The notes under the pieces are model-generated. The model was not told the origin of the DNA. It did not search any database and was given only the letters and a program-made list of their open reading frames with translations. Shown piece by piece: positions 15,742-24,785 of a DNA stretch of 64,000 nucleotides; within the stretch, counting starts at the first letter, position 1, and every line of letters begins with the position of its first letter. The stretch is from Prosthecobacter gellanilyticus (lineage in GTDB: Bacteria; Verrucomicrobiota; Verrucomicrobiia; Verrucomicrobiales; Verrucomicrobiaceae): assembly GCF_007992435.1 (NCBI RefSeq), contig NZ_BKAG01000002.1:248001-312000 (forward strand). Direction: 5' to 3'. A program made the translations under genes and the position numbers.

Positions 15742-16388
15742 TCCGCAGTCAGGGGCTCAGGTTTCGTGCGGATCAGGACGGCAATACCGTAAAAGAGATG
15801 CAGGAGGCCGAAGGTCACCGCCATGATCAGCGAGGCCGGACCTTCATCTGTGGGCAGCAGGCGGATGTCCGGCACGGCCGCCCAGGCGATGAACAAGACC
15901 AGCCCGCCGCCGACAAACAAGCGTCCGAGCCGGATCAGCGAGCGTGGCGAAAAACTGGCCGTGGCCAGAAGCGCGAGACCATAACAAACCGTCCAGGTCA
16001 GCGCAGCCATGGTCAGGTTATGAAAAGCCAGGATCATTCCCGCACCGATCACTCCACCGACAATCAGAGGCGGCGAGATCGCCCGCATCGCCATGCGCAT
16101 GCCATCGGAAATCAGTGGCTGGCCACGCAGCCCGGCCTCCTTCGCCAAAAGCACCACATTCATCACTCCGGCAATGAGCAGCACCGCATGCCAGGCGATC
16201 AAAAACGTCATCGGTTCCATCGGCGTCTTCAACGAGAACCCTGTGTAAGCTCCATACCCCCCGAGCGCGATGGCAAGCACGCCCCCCACCAGCGCCGCTG
16301 GTGCGGAGATGGCCCGGTAAATGTGGGCCTTCTCCATCAGTGATCGAATCACGCGCAGATTTTCCAACGCAGCTTGCTGGGTGCTCAT
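15738..16388 (-). CDS. Multipass membrane protein paired with winged-helix regulator
   Basis: 216 residues from the ATG at 16386-16388, which directly follows the palindromes. About six hydrophobic segments are visible after a short cytoplasmic start (MSTQQAALENLRVIRSLMEK), among them APAALVGGVLAIALGGYGAY, FLIAWHAVLLIAGVMNVVLL and PLIVGGVIGAGMILAF. I recognise no transport motif. Small regulator/membrane-protein pairs of this type are common in Verrucomicrobia and Bacteroidetes but their job is unknown. No good ribosome-binding site is seen; the transcript may be nearly leaderless. Confidence 0.7.
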   Translation of the reverse strand: MSTQQAALENLRVIRSLMEKAHIYRAISAPAALVGGVLAIALGGYGAYTGFSLKTPMEPMTFLIAWHAVLLIAGVMNVVLLAKEAGLRGQPLISDGMRMAMRAISPPLIVGGVIGAGMILAFHNLTMAALTWTVCYGLALLATASFSPRSLIRLGRLFVGGGLVLFIAWAAVPDIRLLPTDEGPASLIMAVTFGLLHLFYGIAVLIRTKPEPLTAE

Positions 16389-16395
16389 GAAAGTT

Positions 16396-16446
16396 ACTTT
16401 GTGATATAAAGTGAAGAGCGCAAGCAGGAACTTTGTGAAACAAAGT
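16396..16446 (-). promoter_or_regulatory. Two operator palindromes and promoter of the winged-helix operon
   Basis: Site A is ACTTTGTGATATAAAGT (16396-16412) and site B is ACTTTGTGAAACAAAGT (16430-16446), 34 bases apart. On the minus strand a -10-like TATATC lies inside site A, and TTCCTG 16 bases upstream of it is a possible -35, close to site B. Binding at A would block RNA polymerase. Site A also lies only 8 bases before the ATG. Confidence 0.6.
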
Positions 16447-16522
16447 GGCTTCCACGAAGAGGTAAAGAGATCATCACACTCTCTATACGTCCTTGCGATC
16501 CTCTCTGTCCTTGCGACGAGGC

Positions 16523-17416
16523 TCACTTCTTGCCATCCAGCCCCATCTTCAGGAACCTCGGGAAATACACTTCCAGCGCATTCACGAGCGCCTCGGCGAA
16601 GCGCTGCCTGCCTTCCTCCGTGTCACGCAGGCGCACGCGGTTGGCCTCGATCTGCAGGCCGCAGACCTGGGGATTGGAAGGCACGTGGGTCGCCACGGTG
16701 TAGCCTCCCTTGAAGTAGGGCACGCTCGGCACGGGCATGCGCGGGCTGGGCGTGGAGGGGAATCCGCGCTTTTCCAGCAGTGCCCCGAGGCTCTCAGGAC
16801 CGCTGAGCAGGGAAGGGTAGTCGAGGCCGGGATTGAGCTTCTTGATGAGAGCCAGACTGCCAGTCTGAATGAACTCAGAAGAGTTCAGTTCGTTCACCGC
16901 CTTGGCGTAGTCATTCGGATCATGCAGGTAGCCAAGCTCCACCCGAATATCGGGATGGTTCTGGCCGTGGAGATCAATGAAGAAGGCGATTCCGTGGCGC
17001 TTCACCGTCGCCTGAAGCGCTTCTTCAATGAAGGCGTGATATTCACCCCACACTTTCTCAGCGGTTGAGTTTCCCTGCGCGGCTTCCTTGATCTCGCGAT
17101 TCGGATCCAGCTTGCTGCGGTGCAGATGGCTGATGACGAGCGTGGTCTGCTTGCCGGTCGCCTTCTTGACCTCAGCCGCGATGCGCCGTGCGAGGTCTTG
17201 GGTATTCGCATCGGCCGCACGCACCCCGTAGGTGCGATCGGCCACTGTGTCAGGCTTCAGCGCGCCACCGTGAGGAGATGAAATGACCAGCGGCAGGTCA
17301 CCGGGCACATACTCCGTGTATTTCTGGCTGCCAAAAACTGGCACACCGATCTCATGCTCCGCCGCGCCGACGAGACCGCTGGTCGCGGCCAACAACAGAA
17401 ACAAAAATGATCTCAT
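16523..17416 (-). CDS. N-formylglutamate amidohydrolase-like exported protein
   Basis: 297 residues from the ATG at 17414-17416, which begins a signal peptide (MRSFLFLLLAATSGLVGAAE). The family pattern is clear: DLPLVISSPHGGALKP near the start, RRIAAEVKKATGKQTTLVISHLHRSKLDPNR, GIAFFIDLHGQNHPDIRVELGY and VCGLQIEANRVRLRD, containing the His/Glu residues expected for metal binding. The frame stays open far upstream but that part overlaps the L,D-transpeptidase gene in another frame, so it is rejected as coding. Substrate uncertain; export suggests a cell-wall or extracellular amide. Confidence 0.75.
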   Translation of the reverse strand: MRSFLFLLLAATSGLVGAAEHEIGVPVFGSQKYTEYVPGDLPLVISSPHGGALKPDTVADRTYGVRAADANTQDLARRIAAEVKKATGKQTTLVISHLHRSKLDPNREIKEAAQGNSTAEKVWGEYHAFIEEALQATVKRHGIAFFIDLHGQNHPDIRVELGYLHDPNDYAKAVNELNSSEFIQTGSLALIKKLNPGLDYPSLLSGPESLGALLEKRGFPSTPSPRMPVPSVPYFKGGYTVATHVPSNPQVCGLQIEANRVRLRDTEEGRQRFAEALVNALEVYFPRFLKMGLDGKK

Positions 17417-17450
17417 GATTGGCGTAGGTGGTCCGGCAGACCGCCACCTT

Positions 17451-18215
17451 TCATGGAAGCCGCCAGGAAGCGCGCAGATAATCGTAATCCGCCGTCGGTA
17501 GCAAGACATAGTGCGGAGAGGCGCTGGGATCCACCCAGCGGATGAGCCGCTCCAGGTTTTCCACGGCCATGGTGGTGCAGCCCGCGCTCGGCTTGTCCAC
17601 ACCGCGGCGCACATGGAAGAAGATAGCGCTGCCGTAGCCAGGTGCGGCAGGCTTTTGATTGTGCCGGATCTCCAGCATCCATTTGTAGGCGGCATCGCCG
17701 AGGCGCATTTTCTGCTTCTCAAACCAGGGCGGGATGCGGTTCGGGTCCACCCGCACGTGCTGGTTATAGTAGGGGTTCTGAGGATCATCCACATACGCAT
17801 CCAGATCCCCCACCTGGTGATAGGGCCAGCGGCTTCCTCCCGGTGGCTGCGCTGCATAGCCAAAGAGCAGGCCGAGCTGGAAGACACCTGCGGGTGCACG
17901 CCAGTCCTTCTCCACCTTCGGCTGTACCCCGTTTTGCGGCGGAGTGAAGACACCGCGTCCCCAGGCCAGTCCCTTCTTGCCCAAAAGCACGGGGAACGGC
18001 TTCGCAAACACCGGCTGCCAGGGATCACGCGCCGAGGCACGCTGATAGCATTGCAGGGAGGCTGTGTTGGAATTCCACGTCGCTGCACGGGCCACAATGA
18101 CCTGACGCACAGACCCGCCGAGCTGAGCCTGGGAAGTCGTGATAATCCCGAATAATCCCGCGATTAAAGACAGATAAAAAGGAGCACGAAAAGATGGAAA
18201 AGCAGCTCGATTCAT
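17451..18215 (-). CDS. L,D-transpeptidase (YkuD) family protein
   Basis: 254 residues from the ATG at 18213-18215, which starts a signal-anchor/signal peptide (AFYLSLIAGLFGIITTSQAQ within the first 40 residues). The YkuD active site is visible as IFFHVRRGVDKPSAGCTTM, with catalytic His and Cys in the S-A-G-C motif. Such enzymes form 3-3 cross-links in peptidoglycan or attach lipoproteins to it. It precedes the N-formylglutamate amidohydrolase-like gene by 34 bases on the same strand; both products would act on the periplasmic side. Confidence 0.85.
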   Translation of the reverse strand: MNRAAFPSFRAPFYLSLIAGLFGIITTSQAQLGGSVRQVIVARAATWNSNTASLQCYQRASARDPWQPVFAKPFPVLLGKKGLAWGRGVFTPPQNGVQPKVEKDWRAPAGVFQLGLLFGYAAQPPGGSRWPYHQVGDLDAYVDDPQNPYYNQHVRVDPNRIPPWFEKQKMRLGDAAYKWMLEIRHNQKPAAPGYGSAIFFHVRRGVDKPSAGCTTMAVENLERLIRWVDPSASPHYVLLPTADYDYLRASWRLP

Positions 18216-18278
18216 AGGGGTGTGATCACATGGTATGCACCAGGAAAAGTTTTTTGCCCAGAGCAGAGACATTTAGGA

Positions 18279-18308
18279 TTGCCCGCCCAAACGCCAACCG
18301 AATATAAC
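18279..18308 (+). promoter_or_regulatory. Candidate promoter of the hairpin RNA
   Basis: TTGCCC (18279-18284) and TATAAC (18303-18308) are separated by 18 bases, a fair sigma-70-type match. The predicted start, 7-8 bases on, coincides with the first base of the long hairpin. Confidence 0.45.
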
Positions 18309-18314
18309 GTAAAT

Positions 18315-18398
18315 ATCAACTCTGTCGGGGACATCAATTGGCTTCAGGTTTTGGGGGTTTTTTTCCTGAGCGTCAATTCCCGACAGAGTTGTTTTTTT
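18315..18398 (+). ncRNA. Candidate ~80-nt single-hairpin small RNA
   Basis: CAACTCTGTCGGG (18317-18329) is perfectly complementary to CCCGACAGAGTTG (18379-18391). Inside, AATTG/CAATT and TCAGG/CCTGA continue the stem towards a G/T-rich loop. Seven T follow at 18392-18398, so the hairpin doubles as an intrinsic terminator. A promoter sits directly upstream and no coding frame fits. It lies between the L,D-transpeptidase start and the end of the giant secreted-protein gene, on the opposite strand from both. Alternatively it is only a terminator. Confidence 0.5.
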
Positions 18399-18425
18399 GT
18401 CTCTGCGTTCGGACCGCAGAGATGA

Positions 18426-18459
18426 TTTTAACCGCAGATAACGCGGAGAGCGCAGATGA
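18426..18459. repeat. CCGCAGATAA decamer array, copy 1
   Basis: TTTTAA is followed by CCGCAGATAA, CGCGGAGAG and CGCAGATGA, about one unit per 10 bases. A close copy is at 29210-29244. This one is 18 bases from the stop of the giant gene. Confidence 0.6.
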
Positions 18460-18477
18460 CTTTATTTAAGTCGGCAC

Positions 18478-21400
18478 TTACGGTGCCCCGAGCACCACGC
18501 GGCCGCTGAGCTTCGGCGAGGTGGCGACCTTCTCCAGTCCGACAGGCACGCTGGGCAGCAGGAAGTAGCCGTAGCCTCGTGTGGTCGCGCCGATTTTCAC
18601 GATCAGTCCTTCAAAAGGTGCGGGGCGATCCAGCGCTGTACTGGCTCCAGCGATGGTGAAGTTGCCTCCGATCAAGCCCTTCGCCGCGTCCAGCAGGGTG
18701 ACCTTGGTGCCGTTGAAGACCGGCGAGACGATTGTAGCCTTGTTGGTTAGACCTATGGCGCTCGGGTTGGAGATGTGCATGAACTGCTCGAACTCCGGCG
18801 AGAGGCCGCCGAGTGTGAAGGCCATCTTCGCATTCGGGTTCGGCGCGGTGCCTAGACCCATCACCCGTTGTCCTTTGGCCGGGGCGATGTAGGGGCTGCC
18901 TGCCACTGCGACGTTCAGCGGGCCAAAGCCGTCTTTGTAAACTGTGTCAGTGCTTTTTGGCAGAGGCGCGGGTTTGAACCAGCTGAGAGTGCCGTCCAAA
19001 GTGTTGTCTGGAAGAAGGGGTGCCGGGGTGATTTGCAGCGGGCCGACAAGGCTGCCCCGCTTGGTGTACAGAAGGTTGAAGAGCATAAGCTGGCCTTCAG
19101 GTCCGACGAAGCCTCCATCCGTGATGCCGCTGCCATCTGGTAGCTTGCCGCTAAGTTTGACGGAGCCATCCGCTGCCACGCTGAGGGTCGCGAAGCCGTA
19201 GCCCCGAGGCGAGGTGCCGACGTTCTCGGGATCGAGTCGCGCTGTGTAGGTGGCCGCGTAGGCGGTGGCGGGCTTAGTCTTGGTCCAGGAATTCCTCCAG
19301 GCTGCGGTGAGCAGCGTGGTGCCAAGGGTGGGATGCACGAGCGTGAGCACCGCGCGTTGATCCAAGGCGAAGACTTCAATGTAGGCAGTGAGCACGGTCT
19401 TGTCCGGCAGTGTGATGCCTGGGATGTTGGCGCGGAGAATGACATCACCCACGCCAGAGCTGAGCAAGAGCTGGTTGGTGAAAGGGATCTTCGCACGTGC
19501 GCCGAGCGTCACCGATCCTGAGCAGGCGCCGGAGGCCGTGGTGACGAGGTCAAAACGGCCGCCGAGGTTGTCGTTGAGCGTGGATCGCTCCAGAGGTCCG
19601 GCGAAGGTGCCGACCGCCGTGGCAGGCACCACGTTAACCAAAAGCGTGGTAGTGGTGCTGTCACTGCTGAAAGGATTGCTGGCCTTGATGGTCAGAGGAT
19701 AACCGAGCGGCTTGGTGGAGGCCGTGGGCCTGCCGGAGATGATGCCGGTCAGCTTGTCCCAGGTCATGCCGGGCGGAAGGCCGCCGACCGTGAAAGCGGT
19801 GGCCGGAGCGCCCGCCACGCTGGCGATGGGGATCTGATAAAAGTAGTTTTGACCAATGACCGCAGGCGGCGGAGTCAGAGGTTTCATGATCTGGGGCGCG
19901 GCATTGCTGACGGTGAGCCGCGTGGGTGCTCCGCCGGTGAAGACACCTGCGGCACCTGTCACGGTGCAGGTGTAAAGGCCCGCATCTCCCGCAGCCACGG
20001 GTTTGATGGTGAAGGTCTTCGTGTTGAAGGTCGTGCTCCCGCCATTTTTCAGCCAAGCATAGCTGAGAGGGCCATTGCCCGCAGCATTCACTAGCGCGGT
20101 GAAAGTGGCGCCCGCCTTGAGATGGAAGGTCTTCACGGCGGTGTCCACCACGCCGATCTCTGCCGCAGCGCTGAATACACCGGGAAGCTGAGTGCCGGTC
20201 TTCACGAGGCATTGGTAGGCGCCGGCATGCGTCAGCGCGGCCTTGGCGATGGTGTAGGTGCGGCTGGTGGCGCCGCTGATGTTCTTGCCTTGGAGCAACC
20301 ATTGGTAGGTCAGCGTGCCCGGCCCGGATGCCACCACGCTCAGCGTGTGGCTGCTGCCCAGGGCGATCATGGCATTCGCGGGCCCGCGCTGGATGCCAAG
20401 CGGAGCCGTGTCCACGATCAAGCTTGCAGGCTGGCTGACGATCTCCGCCGCATTGGCGTATCGCACATCCACCATGAGGGGGCCCACCAGATTCGCGCGG
20501 AACAGGCGCACATCATACACCGCCTCGTCGTCTTCGGTGATGTTGTTGAGGGTGAGTGTGGAGCCGATGGCGAGCGGGATGCTCACCCCGTTTTTCCGCC
20601 ACTGATGGGTATAGGCATTGTTCACGTCCGGAGCGGCCACGGTGAACACGGCTGTGGTGCCTGCGGCCTGGGAGAGTGACTGCGGCTGGGCGATGATCAC
20701 GGGCGCATTCACAAGCGTGATGCCGCCGGGGTTGGGCAGACCGTACAGCAAGCTGCTGCTGGCTGGCAGCGGGCCCTTGGTGAGCGTGAGGGTGTTGGTT
20801 GTTGGCGTGAGGCCAGAGAAGACCGCGCGGTCAAAAGCGATCACGGCACCGCTGGGTGGCGCATCACGCAGTGCCTCGCGCAGGGACACGCCGCTGCCGG
20901 GCGTGCCTGGTGGATCGAGTTCATCCACGGCAGTCGTGACCATGATGACCGCGCCTTCCATGGCCCCGATGTCCGGTCGCAGGCCCAGCGGTCTGGGGAA
21001 GCCGCGCTGGTCGGTGGTCAGCGGTGTGCTGAGCACGCTGGCCTGGTCAATCGCGGCACTGGTGGGATGCGGAGCCATGGTCTCGGTGGGGCCGTAGTTG
21101 TCAGCCAGCGGACTCACAAAAGGAGGCGCATTGATGGCGTCCGGGCCGCCGTCAGTGCCGGCACCGATGCTATTGAATAGATCCTGCACGATGTTGCCGC
21201 CGAGGCGCGTCAGTTTGCCCGAGTTTGCGATGTCCCGGCCGTTTCCGGACGTGCTGAAGATGTTTCCAGCGACGATGGAGTTTGCCAGTGTCCAGGTGCC
21301 ACTCGCCACATAGATGCCGCCGCCATTTTGCGCCAAATTGGCCGTGATGGTGCAGTGCTTCACCTCCAGTGTGCCGAGGTGATAAACAGCGCCGCCCGAG

Positions 21401-24400
21401 GTGGCTGAATTCTCCGTGAAGGTGCAGTTCGTGAGGGTGAGCGAGCCATTGCTGAACACCGCTCCGCCTGTTTCCGCGAAATTGCCGACCAGCGTGCAGT
21501 TCTCCAAAACGAGAGTGCCAACGCTGCTGATGGCACCGCCGTTGGAGTTGCTATTGCCGCCTGTCAAAGTGAGTCCGCGCAGGGTCAGCATGCCGTTCGA
21601 AGCCTGGCTGATCAGCCGGGTGGAGCCGGTGATCTTGATGCCTGGAATCACGTTGCCGCCGTCTAGCGTCACATCGTCGTTGTCCGTCACCTGCAATTCA
21701 GAGGCCAGGGTGATCGTCTGTCCGCTCAGATTGGTATTGAACACGATGTTATCTGGTCCTGGGTTCGCAGCCGCGGCCAGCAGCGCTTGTCGCAAGGAGC
21801 CCGGACCGCCGTTGTCGGTGTTGCCGACACCCAGTGTGGTGAAGGTGCCAGTGCTGGTGTAGCCCGTGCCCGCCGCATTCGTGGCGTAGGCGGCGAAGGC
21901 ATAGGTGACACCCACCTCCAGCACGCCGCTGTTCGCGGTGAACACACCGGTGGTGCCGCTGGCCGTGACTTTCGTGACATTCGCGCCGCCGAGTTGCGGA
22001 CTGCCGTTCAAGAGCTGGATGGAATACACCACGCCGCGCTCGGTGATCGCGCCACCGCCGTCGCTGATGACATTGCCGCCGAGTATGGCGCTCGTGGTGC
22101 TGATGCTGGCGGAGGTGGGCGTGGTGACGGTCGGAGGCTGGCCGTAGACATAGGCGTAACCTTTGTTCGCGGAGACGATGTCATCATGATGAGCCCCGAC
22201 GACCGAAAAGGGGCCGTCCAAAGCCACGCTCTGGCCGAACTCGTCATCCTCGTCTGGCGAGGGATTGCGGAAGATGGTGACGGGTGAAAGCGGCGTGCCA
22301 CCCGCCAGATCATAAAGATAGACGCTGCCCGAATTCAGGGCAGCGAAGTCATCGAGGAAAGCAGCCACCAAGACGCGTGAGCCAGAGATGTCCACGGTTC
22401 CGCTGAAGTTGGCACCCACACCGAGGTCGGGGTTGTTCAGCGTAAACGCGGGTGTGGTGGGTGTGCCGCTGCTGAAATCATAGACATAGGCACTTCCGGT
22501 GTTCGCAGCACCCGTGTCATCATTCCAGGCGCCAATCACCACGAGGGAACCTGAGACGGAGAGAGACCTCCCGAACCAGTCATTCGAGGCTGGAGAGGGA
22601 TTGTTGAGCGTGGTGGGCGTTGTCGGAGTGCCACTGCTTAGATCGTAGACATAGGCGATGCCGGAATTGGAACCCGTCGCGTCATCGAAATAAGCGCCCA
22701 CGACAACCCGGGAGCCGGAGATGCCCACGGCACGGCCGAAGTTGTCACTCGCTGACGGCGCAGGATTATTGAGGGTGAAGACGGGCGTGGCGGGTGTGGC
22801 ACCGGTGAGATCGTAGACATAGGCGCTGCCTGCATCCGTGGCCCCGACATCACTGAAGATGGCTCCCACCACCAGGCGCGTGCCGGAGATGTCCAGGGAC
22901 AGGCCGAACTGCGCGCTGGGCACAGGTTCGTAGAGGGAATAGACCGGGACGTCGGGCGTGGCACCGTCCAGATCGTAGACATAGACGGCACCGGCTCCAG
23001 CGCCTGCGGTGTCGTCCTGGTAGGCGGACACAGCGAGTCGTGACCCCGAGATGGCCACGGTATAGCCAAAGTTGTCATCGGCGGCGGGATCAGGGTTATG
23101 AAGGGTGAGGACAGGTGTGTCTGGTGTGCTGCCCGCCAGATCATAGACATAGACGATGCCACCATTCGGCACGTCGGTGTCATTGGACGGGGCACCGATC
23201 ACTAGACGATTGCCCGAGATCGCAACGGAGTTGCCAAACTCATCACCTCCAGAGGGGCCGGCTTCATTCCAGGTAATCACGGGCGAGGTGGGCGTGCCGC
23301 TTGCGAGGTTGTAGGAGTAAGCGGCCCCTGAGTCCCGGGCGATGTCATCATCCTGGTTTGCCCCCACCACGACGGTAGTGCCCGCGATGGCGACGCTAAA
23401 GCCGAAGAGGTCATCCACTCCTGGCGAGGGATTGAAAAGAGAATGGCTCAGCGTGGCGCTGGTGGGGGTCAGGTCATAAACATAGGCACTGCCGGCATCC
23501 GTGGCGCCCGTGTCATCCCTGTGCGCGGCGACGACCAGGCGGCTGCCAGACAGCGCCAGGCTGATGCCGAAGAAGTCGCTGGCCGCCGGGGTTGGATTGT
23601 TCACCGTGGCAATAGGAGTCGCAGGCGTGGCACCGGCGAGATGATAAACATACACCGCGCCAGCATCTACAAAGGCGGTGTTGTCACGGTCCGCGCCCAC
23701 CGCCACGTAGGAGCCTGAGATGCCCACACTGGTGCCGAAGAGGTCCGCTCCCTGCGGGGTGGGATTGAGCAGGGTATGAAGCGGTGTCGTGGGCGTGCCG
23801 CTGCCCACATCAAACACGTAGGCGATGCCGGCATCGGTGGCGCTGGTGTCATCGCGGCGGGCTGCAATCACAATCTTGGTTCCGGAGATGGCGACTGATA
23901 CGCCAAACTCCTCGGACGTGGCCTGGCTCGGACTGTCCAGAGTATGCACGGGTGTGGCGGGTGTGGCGCTGCCGAGATCAAACACCCAGGCGCGTCCTGC
24001 GCCATCGACGCTGGTGTTGTAATCGTATGCGCCCGCTACAACGAGATTGCCTGAGATCGCGACGGCATAGCCAAAGTTAGCTCCGCCTTGGGGGCTCGGA
24101 GCGCCTAGCACCACGGTTGGAACCGTGGGGTTTGCTCCGGCGAGGTCAAACACATAGGCGGTTCCTGCGTTACTGCTGCCAAGATCGTCATTGGGGGCCG
24201 CAACGACAACTCGTGCACCAGAGATGGCGACGGCCCCTCCGAACGAATCATTCGCGGCAGGCGCGGGGTTGGGCAGTTCATAGAGCAGAACGCCGCTGAC
24301 CGCATCATAGATCCGGGCCACCCCCGCATTGTTGGCGAGCGTGTCATCCTGGGGAGAGCCTACCACGGTCCGGACCCCATCTGTGGCCACGGCTGCGCCC

Positions 24401-24561
24401 GTCTGGGCACCGCTTTGCACACCAGCGGGAGGGGGAATGGGGTAGAGGAGGGTATCAGGTGCCTGGGCCGAGGAGCTTGTGGGCAGCAGAGCCAAGGCTG
24501 CAACGGTCAGAATAGCCTGGGCAAAATGGTGGGCAGGGCTACGTCGGGAATGACTTCTCAT
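18478..24561 (-). CDS. Giant secreted FG-GAP repeat / Ig-like / choice-of-anchor Q protein
   Basis: 2027 residues. A signal peptide (about 1-33) is followed by 14 FG-GAP-like repeats of about 55 residues (to about 800), each with the pattern xFGxxVAISGxxVVVGAxxDD...GxAYVYDL; fourteen is twice seven, so two seven-bladed propellers are likely. Then come an FN3-like domain (about 805-910), a parallel beta-helix of the polymorphic-repeat type ending in the choice-of-anchor Q signature RGFPRPLGLRPDIGAMEG, three Ig-like domains, a putative-Ig (He_PIG) domain near IGQNYFYQIPIASVAGAPATA, and a C-terminal domain of about 380 residues. It is probably cell-surface or released, with an adhesive or carbohydrate-binding role. 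No membrane anchor or PEP-CTERM is seen. Confidence 0.85.
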   Translation of the reverse strand: MRSHSRRSPAHHFAQAILTVAALALLPTSSSAQAPDTLLYPIPPPAGVQSGAQTGAAVATDGVRTVVGSPQDDTLANNAGVARIYDAVSGVLLYELPNPAPAANDSFGGAVAISGARVVVAAPNDDLGSSNAGTAYVFDLAGANPTVPTVVLGAPSPQGGANFGYAVAISGNLVVAGAYDYNTSVDGAGRAWVFDLGSATPATPVHTLDSPSQATSEEFGVSVAISGTKIVIAARRDDTSATDAGIAYVFDVGSGTPTTPLHTLLNPTPQGADLFGTSVGISGSYVAVGADRDNTAFVDAGAVYVYHLAGATPATPIATVNNPTPAASDFFGISLALSGSRLVVAAHRDDTGATDAGSAYVYDLTPTSATLSHSLFNPSPGVDDLFGFSVAIAGTTVVVGANQDDDIARDSGAAYSYNLASGTPTSPVITWNEAGPSGGDEFGNSVAISGNRLVIGAPSNDTDVPNGGIVYVYDLAGSTPDTPVLTLHNPDPAADDNFGYTVAISGSRLAVSAYQDDTAGAGAGAVYVYDLDGATPDVPVYSLYEPVPSAQFGLSLDISGTRLVVGAIFSDVGATDAGSAYVYDLTGATPATPVFTLNNPAPSASDNFGRAVGISGSRVVVGAYFDDATGSNSGIAYVYDLSSGTPTTPTTLNNPSPASNDWFGRSLSVSGSLVVIGAWNDDTGAANTGSAYVYDFSSGTPTTPAFTLNNPDLGVGANFSGTVDISGSRVLVAAFLDDFAALNSGSVYLYDLAGGTPLSPVTIFRNPSPDEDDEFGQSVALDGPFSVVGAHHDDIVSANKGYAYVYGQPPTVTTPTSASISTTSAILGGNVISDGGGAITERGVVYSIQLLNGSPQLGGANVTKVTASGTTGVFTANSGVLEVGVTYAFAAYATNAAGTGYTSTGTFTTLGVGNTDNGGPGSLRQALLAAAANPGPDNIVFNTNLSGQTITLASELQVTDNDDVTLDGGNVIPGIKITGSTRLISQASNGMLTLRGLTLTGGNSNSNGGAISSVGTLVLENCTLVGNFAETGGAVFSNGSLTLTNCTFTENSATSGGAVYHLGTLEVKHCTITANLAQNGGGIYVASGTWTLANSIVAGNIFSTSGNGRDIANSGKLTRLGGNIVQDLFNSIGAGTDGGPDAINAPPFVSPLADNYGPTETMAPHPTSAAIDQASVLSTPLTTDQRGFPRPLGLRPDIGAMEGAVIMVTTAVDELDPPGTPGSGVSLREALRDAPPSGAVIAFDRAVFSGLTPTTNTLTLTKGPLPASSSLLYGLPNPGGITLVNAPVIIAQPQSLSQAAGTTAVFTVAAPDVNNAYTHQWRKNGVSIPLAIGSTLTLNNITEDDEAVYDVRLFRANLVGPLMVDVRYANAAEIVSQPASLIVDTAPLGIQRGPANAMIALGSSHTLSVVASGPGTLTYQWLLQGKNISGATSRTYTIAKAALTHAGAYQCLVKTGTQLPGVFSAAAEIGVVDTAVKTFHLKAGATFTALVNAAGNGPLSYAWLKNGGSTTFNTKTFTIKPVAAGDAGLYTCTVTGAAGVFTGGAPTRLTVSNAAPQIMKPLTPPPAVIGQNYFYQIPIASVAGAPATAFTVGGLPPGMTWDKLTGIISGRPTASTKPLGYPLTIKASNPFSSDSTTTTLLVNVVPATAVGTFAGPLERSTLNDNLGGRFDLVTTASGACSGSVTLGARAKIPFTNQLLLSSGVGDVILRANIPGITLPDKTVLTAYIEVFALDQRAVLTLVHPTLGTTLLTAAWRNSWTKTKPATAYAATYTARLDPENVGTSPRGYGFATLSVAADGSVKLSGKLPDGSGITDGGFVGPEGQLMLFNLLYTKRGSLVGPLQITPAPLLPDNTLDGTLSWFKPAPLPKSTDTVYKDGFGPLNVAVAGSPYIAPAKGQRVMGLGTAPNPNAKMAFTLGGLSPEFEQFMHISNPSAIGLTNKATIVSPVFNGTKVTLLDAAKGLIGGNFTIAGASTALDRPAPFEGLIVKIGATTRGYGYFLLPSVPVGLEKVATSPKLSGRVVLGAP

Positions 24562-24785
24562 AGGCTGGGCGGAAAAAGACGTAACGGCGATGCTCGCCGA
24601 ACCTATCCATCCCCAAGCCTCTCAGGACGGTCTGAAAGAAGCAAGACGTCAGATCGCGGGGAAGGTAAAATAAAAGACCATCAAGTCACCCGGCCCTGGT
24701 TTACCACAAATAGGGGTGCAGCCCCGGCATGTGAGAAAAGTGATGGCGCGATGGCTTCCAGGGGCTATGCGCAGGGGTTCCAACC

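Noticed and set aside
16523..18097. Extended 524-codon open frame upstream of the N-formylglutamate amidohydrolase start
   Set aside because: The upstream part overlaps the L,D-transpeptidase gene in another frame, while the shorter start has a signal peptide; the long frame is a side effect of GC-rich coding DNA.
18315..18398. Retron msr/msd-type structure
   Set aside because: A long hairpin suggested it, but there is no reverse transcriptase gene nearby and the T run marks it as a terminator-type hairpin.
19661..20302. 213-codon minus-strand frame inside the giant gene
   Set aside because: It is a second frame on the same strand within a well-supported domain protein and is rich in Arg/His, as expected for a shadow.
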